The notes under the pieces are model-generated. The model was not told the DNA's origin. It made no database searches and was given only the letters and a program-made list of their open reading frames with translations. Below are positions 20,433 to 30,444 of a DNA stretch of 64,000 nucleotides, in pieces. The stretch comes from Malachius bipustulatus (lineage: Eukaryota > Arthropoda > Insecta > Coleoptera > Melyridae), in NCBI GenBank assembly GCA_910589415.1, contig OU342634.1, positions 4,712,001-4,776,000 of the forward strand, in the 5' to 3' direction. Every line of letters begins with the position of its first letter. Position 1 is the first letter of the stretch. The translations under genes were made by a program, and so were the position numbers.

Positions 20433-21967
20433 CAGGGTGGGCAAATTTAGATGTTTCTATAGGAGATCTCGGTAACTATAAGAGCTATGGAAAAATGAAT
20501 GGCGCATTCTCGATCGCTCTTTTTGAGAGGAACTCAATGGTGAAAACCGGAACTCTCTATCTTCTTTTGTTTTCGAGCTATAATGAAAAGTACGATTTTT
20601 CATGATATCGATAAATGTCGATATCTTTCTTGGTTTTCAAGTTAGAGAAAAGATATTTGCACATTCTTTAGGCACTTTTTTGAGTAGAATGGAACGGCCT
20701 CAACAGATTTTGAATATCTTTTTTCATTTTTCCATTATAACATAAAGTTGTATTTTTTTAAATGGAAGACATAGTGGGCCATGAACTAATTAAATAGAGT
20801 ATTTTTTTCTCTTTGCAACGATATATAACATGTGCGTTAAAAATTTATGAAAAGTTATTTTTCAAAATAAACTTAATTTATCATGGTACCTTAGAAATTT
20901 GTTTCAACTATTTACCTAGTAGGCGTGAATGTCATTTAGAAAATTGTGCGACAACGCCTGCCAAAGCCAGTTTACGCAGTTTTTGAGTTAGAAAGTGCTC
21001 GTTTCGCTTGCAAAATGGCAAATTTGGTTTATGAAAACTACGAAAAGTATGATATGTTAGAGTGCTTTATTCAAAGTAACAGCAATTCTGATATTGCATC
21101 CGAAACATACTTCAATCGTTATCCAGAGAGGAGACAACCCCACAAATCTATTTTCGACAGGTTGAAGGCAAGTATTATCAATCACGGGTCATTCAAGAAA
21201 CCTAGGCCGAAAAACTATCATATTGGTGATGCCGAAGAAACTGCCATTAATGTAATTGGATCCGTACTTGCCAATTCTTATAAATATAAATATCAGAATT
21301 GTCACTATTTTGCACAAAGCAATCTAATATAAAATATAAAAAGTTTGATTGGTCATCAACTAAATTTTACTTTTTTCAAAGCGAAACAGTCACTTTCTAA
21401 CTCAAAAATGTAAGAGAACTGGGCTTTGACAGGCGTCTTCATATACTATTCTAAATGAAATTCACGCCCACTACGTGACAAGTCAAAATAAAAATAAAAA
21501 AATCTCAGGTACCAAGATAAATTCAATTTATTTTGAAAAATGTAACTTTTCATAAATTTTTAACACACATGTTATATATCGTTGCAAAGAGAAAAAAATT
21601 CTCTATTTAATTAGTTCATGGCCCACTATGACTTCCATTTAAAAAAATACAACTTTATGTTATAACGGAAAAATGAAAAAAGATATTCAAAATCTGTTGA
21701 GACCGTTCCATTCTACTCAAAAAAGTGCCTCAAGAATGTGCAAATATGTTTTCTCTAACTTAAAAACCAAGAAAGATATCGACATTTATCGATATCGTGA
21801 AAAATCGTACTTTTCATTATAGCTCGAAAACAAAAGAAGATAGCGAGTTCCGGTTTTCACCATTGAGTTCCTCTCAAAAAAAGCGATCAAGAATGCGCCA
21901 TTCATTTTTCCATTGCTCTTATAGTTACCGAGATCTCCTATAGAAACATCCAAATTTGCCCACCCTG
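20433..21967. mobile_element. inner long-TIR element with an HTH-domain ORF
   Basis: Starts CAGGGTGGGCAAATTT and ends AAATTTGCCCACCCTG. The inverted arms run to about 21010 on the left and from 21377 on the right, getting less similar toward the centre. Only about 365 bases are unpaired, and that gap is almost filled by the ORF at 21015-21332. Confidence 0.7.
21015..21332 (+). CDS. DUF4817-like helix-turn-helix protein, transposase N-terminus only
   Basis: 105 codons from MANLVYENYEKYDMLECFIQ. The segment NSDIASETYFNRYPERRQPH, followed by IFDRLKASIINHGSF, matches the DUF4817 helix-turn-helix found at the N-terminus of many insect Tc1/mariner (IS630-type) transposases and in many orphan insect ORFs. 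A longer frame from 20946 exists, but its extra residues are encoded in the left inverted arm. The ATG at 21015 lies just past the arm, so I prefer it. The catalytic DD34-type domain is absent; the stop is followed within 50 bases by the right arm. It may be a DNA-binding remnant or a repressor-like product. Confidence 0.55.
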   Translation: MANLVYENYEKYDMLECFIQSNSNSDIASETYFNRYPERRQPHKSIFDRLKASIINHGSFKKPRPKNYHIGDAEETAINVIGSVLANSYKYKYQNCHYFAQSNLI

Positions 21968-21969
21968 TA

Positions 21970-22277
21970 CAGGGTCTTGAACTTGAAAAATGACGATTTT
22001 CACTTGTTTATAACTCAAAAACTTCGGAAGTTAAACACCAACTGTAAAAGCCAATCCTATTTTGTCTTCTCAGACAATCATAAAAATGCAATAACATAGG
22101 AGCATTCCATTTAAAAAAACATAACTTTGATATGCCACTGTCATATGAGACACATATACTACAAAATAATTTTAAATTATGGCCATTGTGATCCTGTACA
22201 TGAATTTGCAAAAAAAATTTGGAAAAAATCAATCGTTTGGCCTACAGAGACCGCTTCGAATAAGCTGGGACACCCTG
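21970..22277 (-). mobile_element. outer CAGGG module, right copy (inverted)
   Basis: Inverted copy of 19866-20175: read on the - strand it starts CAGGGTGTCCCAGCTTATTC and ends TTCAAGACCCTG. It is flanked by TA. Confidence 0.65.
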
Positions 22278-22285
22278 TATGTATA

Positions 22286-22760
22286 GCTTATCTGCATAGT
22301 CATTTGGTAATTTTTGTGCACTTGTTGTTCGTCTTCGAAGTGATAGACCGCATCTCCGTATCATTCTACGGTACCAGCCTATGCTAGCCTTGAACTGTAC
22401 TCTTGATATATCGAAACTTCTTGCAATTTGTATGTCCTTTACACGTATGGCTTTCCGACTGACCGGCATGCCTTTGTTTCATTGCTCATTAATCCATTCA
22501 ACCACTGCATCATCAATTTGTTTGTAACGCCCACTTTTTGGACCAGTCAATGCCCTTCTTTTTGGGACTGATAATCGTATCTGGTTGATATTTTGCTTCC
22601 AACGTCTAACATTAGACTCGTCAACATCGAAATGTTTACCGGCTCTTCTATTACCGAACTGTTTGCTGTACTCTACCACCTGTTTTTTAAAATATTCTGA
22701 ATAATACTGCCGTTTCGGAGCTGTTTTAGAAGGTTTCGCTTCAATAATATTAATTTTTTA
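22286..22760 (-). pseudogene. second pogo/Tigger-like transposase, DNA-binding half
   Basis: From about 22679 down: MVEYSKQFGNRRAGKHFDVD and ESNVRRWKQNINQIRL form a helix-turn-helix, and then, after a frame change near 22470, MPVSRKAIRVKDIQIA and KASIGWYRRMIRRCGLSLRR form the CENP-B-like second domain, ending QKLPNDYADKL at the insertion point. The catalytic half is at 19090-19863 beyond the composite foldback. Element ends were not found; CCCGAAAGTAAGCCGC at about 22999 is a possible right end. Confidence 0.7.
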
Positions 22761-23101
22761 AAATCAATTACCTAGCTAGTTACGGATGCACAATTAATTA
22801 ATTACCTATGAGGTACTTACCTATTTCTCATTTCAATCATTCCATTACTCATTGAATTGAATTTTCCATGAACTCAGAGACGAGTTAAATAACCTAACAC
22901 CTAAAATCTAAAATTGACAATGACAACTGACATGACATCTTGCTTTTCTGAAAATCCCGAACTAATACCTACCAGAATAAAGACTAAGTACTATGGTCCC
23001 GAAAGTAAGCCGCAGGACTCGAAAACAAGCCGCATGTGAATCTGAGAACACTCCAGTAGCCGAAAAAGGTGCGGCTTGTATACGGAACAATACGGTAATA
23101 T
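22761..23101. other. no gene; possible right end of the second pogo-like element
   Basis: Contains two AAGCCGCA-like motifs (about 23007 and 23028) and an inverted GCGGCTTG (about 23071). This could be a terminal repeat, but no partner was found on the left side. Confidence 0.35.
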
Positions 23102-23150
23102 AAAGATTCTAAAGAATCACATTTTGAATTTGAATACTTTAGTATAGTAA
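23102..23150. repeat. short copied piece of the gypsy pol remnant
   Basis: 34 bases here (23102-23135) are identical to 9190-9223 in the errantivirus-like remnant, including AAAGAATCACATTTTGAATT. Similarity fades within about 15 further bases. This is too short to call an element, but the exact match over 34 bases is not chance. Confidence 0.7.
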
Positions 23151-23458
23151 AAATAATTTTAAAATAACTTTATCAGTTCAAATTCACATTCCATTCCTAT
23201 ACTGTCGGTTTAAATTTAAATATTAAAGATAAAGATATTGCTTATTTGCTTTCACCGATCAACAAAAACGTTCCATGCTGGAAATATATTTCAGGAATGG
23301 ACAAAAAATCAATGGATCAATGAACTTATTCCAACCATAATTCCTATCACGAGTTTCAGCCCGGTTTTGACATGCAACCTGAAGGAAAAAAAATCTGCCC
23401 TAGAGCTAACTTTCAAACAATTTTTGCGAAAAGCAATCATTTATGACTATAATTTATA

Positions 23459-24474
23459 GTTAGGGCCGCGGTGACAAAAATGCCTTGCAACTCCCAAACG
23501 GATGAAAAGCACGGTTTTGTATAGTTCGAGTGTCGTTCTCGAAATCCGTGTTGTCGAGTAGGGGTCTGGCGTTCGGCGTTGGGCGGCTATAGTATTTTTT
23601 CCGAATTTTGCCCAGCGGTTCCAAAAATTATTTCCCAAACGGATGAAAATTACTGGAGGGCATCTACGCAAACCCCCAATTACCGGAAAAATATTTTCAT
23701 CCGATTTGATATTTGCAAAGAGCTCTTCCAGAAGCTCTAAAAAAAATGGAAAAAAAAGGGGGGGGGGAAATTTCCTCATTTGAACTTGAAATTTGGCAGG
23801 GAGATATAGTTCGTGTCTGAGAATATGTAAAAAAATTTTTTTTGCTCTATGTATCGCGATGGCTTTGTAACAATTTTCCAAAATTTAAATGGGCCAAATT
23901 TGATAAAGTAATTCCAAAATGGATGAAAATTTTCCCACAGGTTCTTTGATACCTACAGAACATCGAAAAATTATTTTCATCCAAATTTGTTGCGGTCAAG
24001 TCCAGATCATCCATAATAATGCTCCGATATATTCATTAATACGGGAAACTGCAGGATCTGAAAGCATAATTTTGCCAGGCGCATTTTGGATGAAAACTTT
24101 TTTTTCTAATAACATAGGTAAATAATAACCATTCATATCAGTCCGGTTACATGCATGCGGCTGATAATTTTTTTCATTTCGGAGTCTGGGTCAATTTAAT
24201 TGTACTGCAGGCTACGGCAAGGATCAAATCGGATGAAAATATTTTTCCGGTAATTGGGGGTTTGCGTAGATGCCCTCCAGTAATTTTCATCCGTTTGGGA
24301 AATAATTTTTGGAACCGCTGGGCAAAATTCGGAAAAAATACTATAGCCGCCCAACGCCGAACGCCAGACCCCTACTCGACAACACGGATTTCGAGAACGA
24401 CATTCGAACTATACAAAACCGTTCTTTTCATCCGTTTGGGAGTTGCAACGGTCTTTTGTCACCGCGGCCCTAAC
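23459..24474. mobile_element. 1,016-bp foldback element with 252-bp TIRs
   Basis: Arms 23459-23710 and 24223-24474 are near-perfect inverted repeats starting GTTAGGGCCGCGGTGAC. TA flanks both ends. The interior (about 510 bases) and the arms repeat the motif GGATGAAAA in either orientation at least six times (for example 23500, 23642, 23919, 24088, 24231). The open frames within it (about 23447-23881 - and 24151-24480 +) are largely translations of the arms and are not credible genes. I do not recognise the family. Confidence 0.8.
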
Positions 24475-25380
24475 TATTAAGAACCTTATGAAATTACTAG
24501 TAGGTAGGTATGTTACTTAAGTACCTACCTTAATTGACACTTTTTATGATTCATGCCATTTTTGACCACCATTCATTATGTCTGTTATTCTTTGTGCTTT
24601 GGAAGTGAAATTATGAAATGGTAAATTAAAAAACTCGAACTCGAACTGAAACGTCAAATTGAAATGTTATTTTATCCTTCAGAAAGACAGAATATTCTGT
24701 GTTTCTAAGATAACTTGGCATTTGTGAAAATTTACTCGTTTTGACAAGGGCTAACGCCAGACAGCCACCCCTCCCTGGCACAGACTATCATACCCTAAAA
24801 GATCGCCGACTCAATGTAAATATTTTGGATGCAAACTTGAGCGCTCCCTGTCCGCGGAGTTCCGTAACTAAAAGGCGTTTATAGCGGTGATGGGGGTATA
24901 GCGGTTGGCGGGATATTTAAATTAAATTATATTTGAATTCGAAAAGTCCACATAATTAATTAATACAATTTCCAATAATAACTTCAGTAAATATACGGAA
25001 CTATTTAAAATTGCATTAATTATATGTATATGTGCGTCACATACTTTAAATGAAAAGAACGTGTTTTGTAATAAACTTTTATTATTTATTTTTTCATTGT
25101 CAAAAAATCAACTAATACATATAATATTATAAGTAAAAAATTCATAGGCATTTGAAAAAATATCTTGAAGATTCAACATTATGTAAAAAATATTATTGCA
25201 TCTAATTTTTAATAAAACATTAATTCTATCATCTTTTCTAAGATTTATAAAATTTAACAAATGCAATAAATAAGCTTCATGAATAATTAAAAGTTGAAGT
25301 TAAAATCCATATTTTTTAGAAAATACATTTGGGATTTGAATACTCTGGAAAGTATGAATTGAATATTGAATACTCTGAAT
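24475..25380. other. AT-rich stretch, no gene seen
   Basis: No frame longer than noise. A GC-richer island at about 24750-24910 has no recognisable feature. TACCTA-rich short repeats occur near 24500-24530. Confidence 0.5.
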
Positions 25381-25674
25381 ACTCCATGCTTTCATATTTA
25401 TTATTATTACAGTCCTTTATTTAGCAAAAAAATTGCTATTGTCTTACAGAATCTTACAAAGTCTTACAAAAATTTTTAAATAATAATACAAATACAAACC
25501 TACAATTAAACATACTACAACAAACAGAATACAACAAAGACAAAATAAATAAACAAAAGTAAAGATTTGGCTACATCAGTTTTTCTACATCAGTTTTATA
25601 CATGTCTTCAGATCTCTTATTCATTTTTTTCCTCAAATATACCCCACAAGACAGCAAAGACCCCAGAGCATCCA

Positions 25675-28600
25675 TCACACCACACTCTCACCCTTCGTCC
25701 CTGCAAGCAGCAAGTGGTTCTTTAACGAATGTTTAAATTTATGAACGTTCTCTTCATGTTTAATATTATCTGGTATTTTATTATATATCTCCAAACCTCT
25801 AAAAAACACCGTCTCTTGAGTTGCCTTATACTGAACTCGACTAAGTATGAAATCCTCTCTACCCCTAGTCTCATACTTATGTGTTTCACCGAAGGTCGTG
25901 AAAAACTCACCTAGGTATCCAGGCAAATGACCATTTTTTGCTTTATATATGAAAACCATACATTGCAGCTGGCAGAAGTCGAAAACATTCAACCATTTCA
26001 ATCTATTCAACATCTTATCTATACTTTGGTATATGTTACAAGAAAGAATGATTCTCATAGCTCTGTTCTGCAACAATTGTACACGTCTAATTTCACGCTT
26101 ACGAGCTGTAAAAATTATCAGTGAGGAATACTGCAAATGAGGGAGTATTATAGTATTAAAGACTGTTAACCTGGCTTTCACTGAGAGGAACTTACTCACC
26201 CTAGATAAGACACCTAACTTCTGAGAAATCTTTTTACAAACAAAATCTATATGTTCAGCAAAATTAAGGTTGACATCAAGAATAAACCCAAGGTATTTAA
26301 ATTTATCCACCAACTCAATTTTTTCACTATCAATTTTAATCTCTATTTTGTCCTTAATATCCTTATATTTGATGTCTCTACCAAAGATCATGGCCTTACA
26401 CTTCCCAAGATTGATCTTTAATTTGTTCTCACTGAACCAATCAAATATGCACTGCAGGTCGTGATTTAACTTAAGAAGTATTTCCTGAATATCATATCCA
26501 CTGACAAAAACCACCGTATCATCTGCAAAAAGATGTATTCTTCCATATTTAATGATAGAACCAATGTCGTTTACATACAAGCTAAACAACAATGGTCCCA
26601 ACACACTTCCCTGAGGTACGCCCAGATCATTCGCCAGCTCTGACGATATATTCCCACAATCAACCCTTTGTCTCCTACCCTCCAGATAGCTCCTAAACCA
26701 TCCCAACACAGTACCTTCCATACCATATAGTCTTAACTTACGTAATAACTTTCCCCTATCAATCGTTTCGAAAGCTCTGGTTAGGTCCAGAAATACCACC
26801 ATTACAATCTTTTTTTTATCCAGGGAAACTTTCCAATTATTAACTAAGTACTGAAATGCAGTTTCACAACTGTACTGCTTCCTGAAACCCGACTGAAAGT
26901 CTACAAGAATATTGTTGACTTCGATATGATTAATAACTTGTCTATATACCACCTTCTCGAGAATTTTTTCGATAATCGGTAATGTGTTAATCGGTCTAAA
27001 ATTCTCTATCTGTTTAGTTCCTTTGATTTTCCTTATTGGAACTACAGTGGAAACCTTCAAACTATCTGGAACAATACCTGTTTCCAAGGAGGAGTTTATC
27101 AGATGTATTAAGAAATCAGATATCTGAAAAAAATTATATTTAATAAAAACACTATTATTCTGTAGCTGAATACTCTCGTTATTTCTTAATTCATAAACTA
27201 TTTTTTGTAATTCCTCTCGAGTTATCAACTTAAAATCACAAATTCTCTCTATTTCATCGAAAACATTACAGTGGTCGTTTTCTTCTGCAGTGATCCCCGG
27301 CTGTGTGATAGATTTTTCAATGTCCACAACACTCTCAATAAAATATTTATTAAATAAATTAGGTAATGAGTATTTATCTATTTTTACATTTTTATAGGTT
27401 AAGTTTTCATAGTCATCAGACCTATTTTTTCCACCTATTATATTCTTAAGTGTTTTCCACATAGCCTCGGGTTTACTCCTATTTTTGTCAATTTTTGCTT
27501 CATAATATTTTATCTTATTTTTTCTACACATGTTTACTACTTGGTTTCTATGTATTCTATATCTATTCCAGTGAGAAACATCCCCCGTAACTGAAAAACT
27601 TTTATAGTAGCGGTCCCTCAATTTTATCTCCTCAAATATCTCCCTATCAAACCATGGATTATTTCTAAACCTTAAATAAATTTCTTTTTTTGGTAATATT
27701 TCATCGTATACCTTTTCAACCTCAACGTTAAATTGCATGCACTTTTCATCCAAATTCTGATTTCGATAATCAAGCCGCTGAACAATGTACTCTACCTTTT
27801 GTTGGAGCAAATTCAAATCATAAACCTTAGGTCTGATCGATATTTTCTTTCTATACTTTTCTACCTTTTCTGGGAGCAAGATCTCAATGATACAATGATC
27901 CGAAATCTTCGCCGTCTTAAGGGTACTTACACTGAGGTTCAAATTATTACTTACCACTAAGTCTATGAGGGATTTTGTATCTTTAGTAATTCTAGTGAAA
28001 TCTTCAACTAGCTGTTTACACCCACTGTCATTAATCGTCCTCCTAAGTGTCTTATCATAAAAACTATCACCCTTCCAGTCTAAATTGAAATCACCAACCA
28101 GAATAAAACTATTAGTGTAATCTATTAAAGTTTTTTCCATCCACTGATTTACAAACTGAATAAATACCGCATCAGAACGATTAGGAGAGTGATATACGCT
28201 TCCAAGAAGAAATCGTTCTTTGTCAACTGTTATTTCAACTTCAAGGAACCAAAAATTCATGTCTAGAATTTTCTCTTCCCTTATGTCACACCCTATGTCA
28301 TGTCTCACATACACTATAACACCTCCAGTATGTCTACTGCTTGAGTTGACTCTTATCATTCTATACCCATCATACTCAATTTCACAGTCCATAATATCTT
28401 CAGTAACGCAGGTCTCAGTCAAAATCACTACGGCGGGCTGGTTACACTGACATATAAAATTTCTAAGCTCATCTTTATAAGCTGTCAGACTACTAATGTT
28501 ACTTAAATAGATATTACAAGTGCCATTTTCTGGCCCGGTCTTACTTTGTATTATTTGCTCCTTTAGCTGGGTGCAGACGATACACATGCCAAGAAGAGAA

Positions 28601-28695
28601 AGATTCAGCAGCTCTAAGTCTACATTCGTTACCCGTACCAACAATAATCTTCCTACGCCTTCTAGCCTGGAATTTCTTCCATCCGTCATCTCCAT
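25675..28695 (-). CDS. non-LTR ORF2: endonuclease and reverse transcriptase, intact
   Basis: 1,006 codons without a break. The endonuclease has VVILTETCVTED (Glu), GGVIVYVRHD, LVGDFNLDW and ISDHCIIEILLP. The reverse transcriptase has NFRPINTLPIIEKILEK, FQSGFRKQYSCETA, VFLDLTRAFETID, GVPQGSVLGPLLFSLYVND and the catalytic HLFADDTVV. The C-terminal region ends HSLKNHLLLAG. Length is that of a full ORF2 of the Jockey/CR1 type. The start codon used is unclear because the first 50 or so codons overlap ORF1. With all landmark residues present, this copy could be a source of active protein. Confidence 0.9.
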   Translation of the reverse strand: MEMTDGRNSRLEGVGRLLLVRVTNVDLELLNLSLLGMCIVCTQLKEQIIQSKTGPENGTCNIYLSNISSLTAYKDELRNFICQCNQPAVVILTETCVTEDIMDCEIEYDGYRMIRVNSSSRHTGGVIVYVRHDIGCDIREEKILDMNFWFLEVEITVDKERFLLGSVYHSPNRSDAVFIQFVNQWMEKTLIDYTNSFILVGDFNLDWKGDSFYDKTLRRTINDSGCKQLVEDFTRITKDTKSLIDLVVSNNLNLSVSTLKTAKISDHCIIEILLPEKVEKYRKKISIRPKVYDLNLLQQKVEYIVQRLDYRNQNLDEKCMQFNVEVEKVYDEILPKKEIYLRFRNNPWFDREIFEEIKLRDRYYKSFSVTGDVSHWNRYRIHRNQVVNMCRKNKIKYYEAKIDKNRSKPEAMWKTLKNIIGGKNRSDDYENLTYKNVKIDKYSLPNLFNKYFIESVVDIEKSITQPGITAEENDHCNVFDEIERICDFKLITREELQKIVYELRNNESIQLQNNSVFIKYNFFQISDFLIHLINSSLETGIVPDSLKVSTVVPIRKIKGTKQIENFRPINTLPIIEKILEKVVYRQVINHIEVNNILVDFQSGFRKQYSCETAFQYLVNNWKVSLDKKKIVMVVFLDLTRAFETIDRGKLLRKLRLYGMEGTVLGWFRSYLEGRRQRVDCGNISSELANDLGVPQGSVLGPLLFSLYVNDIGSIIKYGRIHLFADDTVVFVSGYDIQEILLKLNHDLQCIFDWFSENKLKINLGKCKAMIFGRDIKYKDIKDKIEIKIDSEKIELVDKFKYLGFILDVNLNFAEHIDFVCKKISQKLGVLSRVSKFLSVKARLTVFNTIILPHLQYSSLIIFTARKREIRRVQLLQNRAMRIILSCNIYQSIDKMLNRLKWLNVFDFCQLQCMVFIYKAKNGHLPGYLGEFFTTFGETHKYETRGREDFILSRVQYKATQETVFFRGLEIYNKIPDNIKHEENVHKFKHSLKNHLLLAGTKGESVV

Positions 28696-29395
28696 TTAGG
28701 ACAAATGGTTGATTTCTATTATTCAAAGATTCTGTTTCATTGACAGTCCTATCACTCACCCGGGATATACCTCTGTCAATCCTTCGATCCATGAAGTTGC
28801 AAACAGTCGACTGTTCCCTCACGTGATCTGTAACAACAGGAGGACCAGTCACCGCTGAGTTGACATTATTAGAATCTACATCAGTCAAGTTCTTAGGGCC
28901 ATAATTGCTGTTGACATTTTTGATAACCGTTGATGGTACCGTCTCCAAGTTGTCGATATTTGCGGGAATACTCTTCGTCACCTTCATTAAGCTAATTTGT
29001 TCTTGAAGTGAGTCAATTAGATCCATTTGATTCTTGATGATCATGTCTTTGTGCCTCAATAACTCTTTGAGGTAGTCAATTTCGGTATTTTTGGAATTAA
29101 TTTGAGATCTATTAGAACAGTTGTTATTAATAGGATCAGCTGTTGTGTCCCTATCAGTATTTACATTTTTTTCATCAGTATGTTTACTAACAATCGTCGA
29201 TTTGTCGCTATCAGCAGCCGTTTTTGTCCGGCAGATAAAACATCTGAATGCCAGTCTCGCCTCGGTTGAATATTTTCTCCAGACACTTTCCCTAACATTA
29301 GCACAATTATAATGATACTTACTCTTGCATCCACTACAACTTATGAAATCATTTTCTGGTGGTAAATTTACAGTACAAATAGCACAGTTCGTCAT
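28541..29395 (-). CDS. non-LTR ORF1 with PHD-like finger
   Basis: About 284 residues from MTNCAICTVNLPPEND (29395); a longer frame from 29473 adds a hydrophobic stretch that I think is untranslated. The N-terminal C4HC3 finger (CAIC, CSGC, HYNC, CFIC) is followed by a linker, a short coiled-coil-like segment (YLKELLRHKDMIIKNQMDLI and onward) and a basic tail (KKFQARRRRKIIVG). There is no obvious CCHC knuckle. It presumably binds element RNA. Confidence 0.8.
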   Translation of the reverse strand: MTNCAICTVNLPPENDFISCSGCKSKYHYNCANVRESVWRKYSTEARLAFRCFICRTKTAADSDKSTIVSKHTDEKNVNTDRDTTADPINNNCSNRSQINSKNTEIDYLKELLRHKDMIIKNQMDLIDSLQEQISLMKVTKSIPANIDNLETVPSTVIKNVNSNYGPKNLTDVDSNNVNSAVTGPPVVTDHVREQSTVCNFMDRRIDRGISRVSDRTVNETESLNNRNQPFVLNGDDGWKKFQARRRRKIIVGTGNECRLRAAESFSSWHVYRLHPAKGANNTK

Positions 29396-29525
29396 CGTCA
29401 GCAACAGCAACAAATACACAAGAAAACAACAAAATTTCACCTTTTTCTGGAGGAGAACACCAAGCACGTCCACTCGGTTCGACGACTCGATAAAGACCGA
29501 TAAAGAAGATTTGAAAGCATGGAGT

Positions 29526-29740
29526 GAGGAAAAAGTGAAATAATTCCGAAAAATAACCTCAATCGTTTTTCTAATAAGTAATTTACAATTGGTACTCCAA
29601 TATCAGTACCTGTGTAACAACAAATTAATGAATAAGAGGGCAGCCTCGAAAGGCACCATCACCATACGTCGTACCTACGTAACCTATATCTGAAAAATCA
29701 TATAAATCGTAGCTCTAAAAATTTTAACAAACGAATTACC
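29526..29740. other. short spacer, no feature
   Basis: Sequence between non-LTR copy C and the P-like transposase; no frame or repeat seen. Confidence 0.4.
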
Positions 29741-30444
29741 TTAACTTAGTCTAACTCTCTTAAATCTAACATGCTTACTCGAATAATTGCTTAAACTAAT
29801 TTGGAAATCATCAGGAGATGGTAAAGTTTCCCTGTTCGCTAAAATCCTATTACATAATTTAATATAATTAAAAACTAAAACTGTACTAAACTGACGATCT
29901 ATACTGTTTCTAAGTTCTTCCATGTGCTCGCACTCATCCATATGGTCAAGAATAGGTTGCAGTTTCAGCCAGTTAAACAGACTTTCCACTAGAAACCTTT
30001 TTTGAATATGCCTTGGCAAGTACCACATAATAAGAGCATGATTATTACTCAATGATAAAATGAAACGTTCGTTACACTTTATCAATGTGCAATTTTCGTA
30101 CTCCTTTAATTTCAAAAACTGATGTATGACACCAAGTTCACCTTGATGCATTATGTTACGCCAGCAAATTTCACAGCCACGAAGCTTGGGCATCACTGTG
30201 CGAGCTATGTATCCACTGATATAACTTAATGCGTCTAGGTTAACTTCGTCTTGTAAGTTATCTGGTGGCAACAAAAAAGTGTCGGATGGATCCGGTTCCA
30301 AATGTATAGTCTCTGTGTTGATAAACTCTTTCAAATCAACAAGGAAAAGTCCGGAATCGTTTTCGCAATTCGCACACCTTGAATGAACTGTGGTAAAGTT
30401 ATTCACAACCAAACTTTTGTAGTAGGGTCCAAAATCAGCACAAG
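29741..30444 (-). pseudogene. P-element-like transposase, C-terminal part
   Basis: Reads CADFGPYYKSL and HSRCANCENDSGLFLVDLKE then LDALSYISGYIARTVMPKLR and CEICWRNI, the C-terminal region of P-element/THAP9-type transposases. It ends near 29741. It continues 31684-33338, interrupted by a 5'-truncated non-LTR copy. Confidence 0.75.

Larger units (their letters stand above)
19866..22277. mobile_element. composite foldback of CAGGG...CCCTG modules delimited by TA
   Basis: A 2.4-kb inverted structure inside the second pogo-like transposase gene, flanked by TA (19864-19865, 22278-22279). Its arms pair over nearly 0.9-1.1 kb. TA dinucleotides cut it into modules that each start CAGGG and end CCCTG: an outer module of about 310 bases on each side (19866-20175 and 21970-22277, inverted copies) and an inner long-TIR element (20433-21967) that carries one ORF. 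The left junction holds an extra 253-base foldback (20178-20430); the right junction is the matching empty site. TIR and TA usage suggest Tc1/mariner-type mobilisation. Confidence 0.75.
25395..29511 (-). mobile_element. non-LTR retrotransposon with both ORFs open (copy C)
   Basis: About 4.1 kb on the - strand: ORF1 (28541-29395) overlaps ORF2 (25675-28695) by about 155 bases in another frame; a 3' UTR follows, then a short TAA-type tail at about 25395-25410. It belongs to a different lineage from copy A, judging by different residues throughout the RT. The exact 5' end is not resolved. A 14-bp inverted repeat sits at the two boundaries (25381-25394 and 29512-29525) in place of an obvious direct target duplication. 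Confidence 0.85.

Noticed and set aside
23447..24480. Mirror-image proteins of 144 and 109 residues as a gene pair
   Set aside because: Both are read from the inverted arms of one foldback element, which explains their shared peptides.
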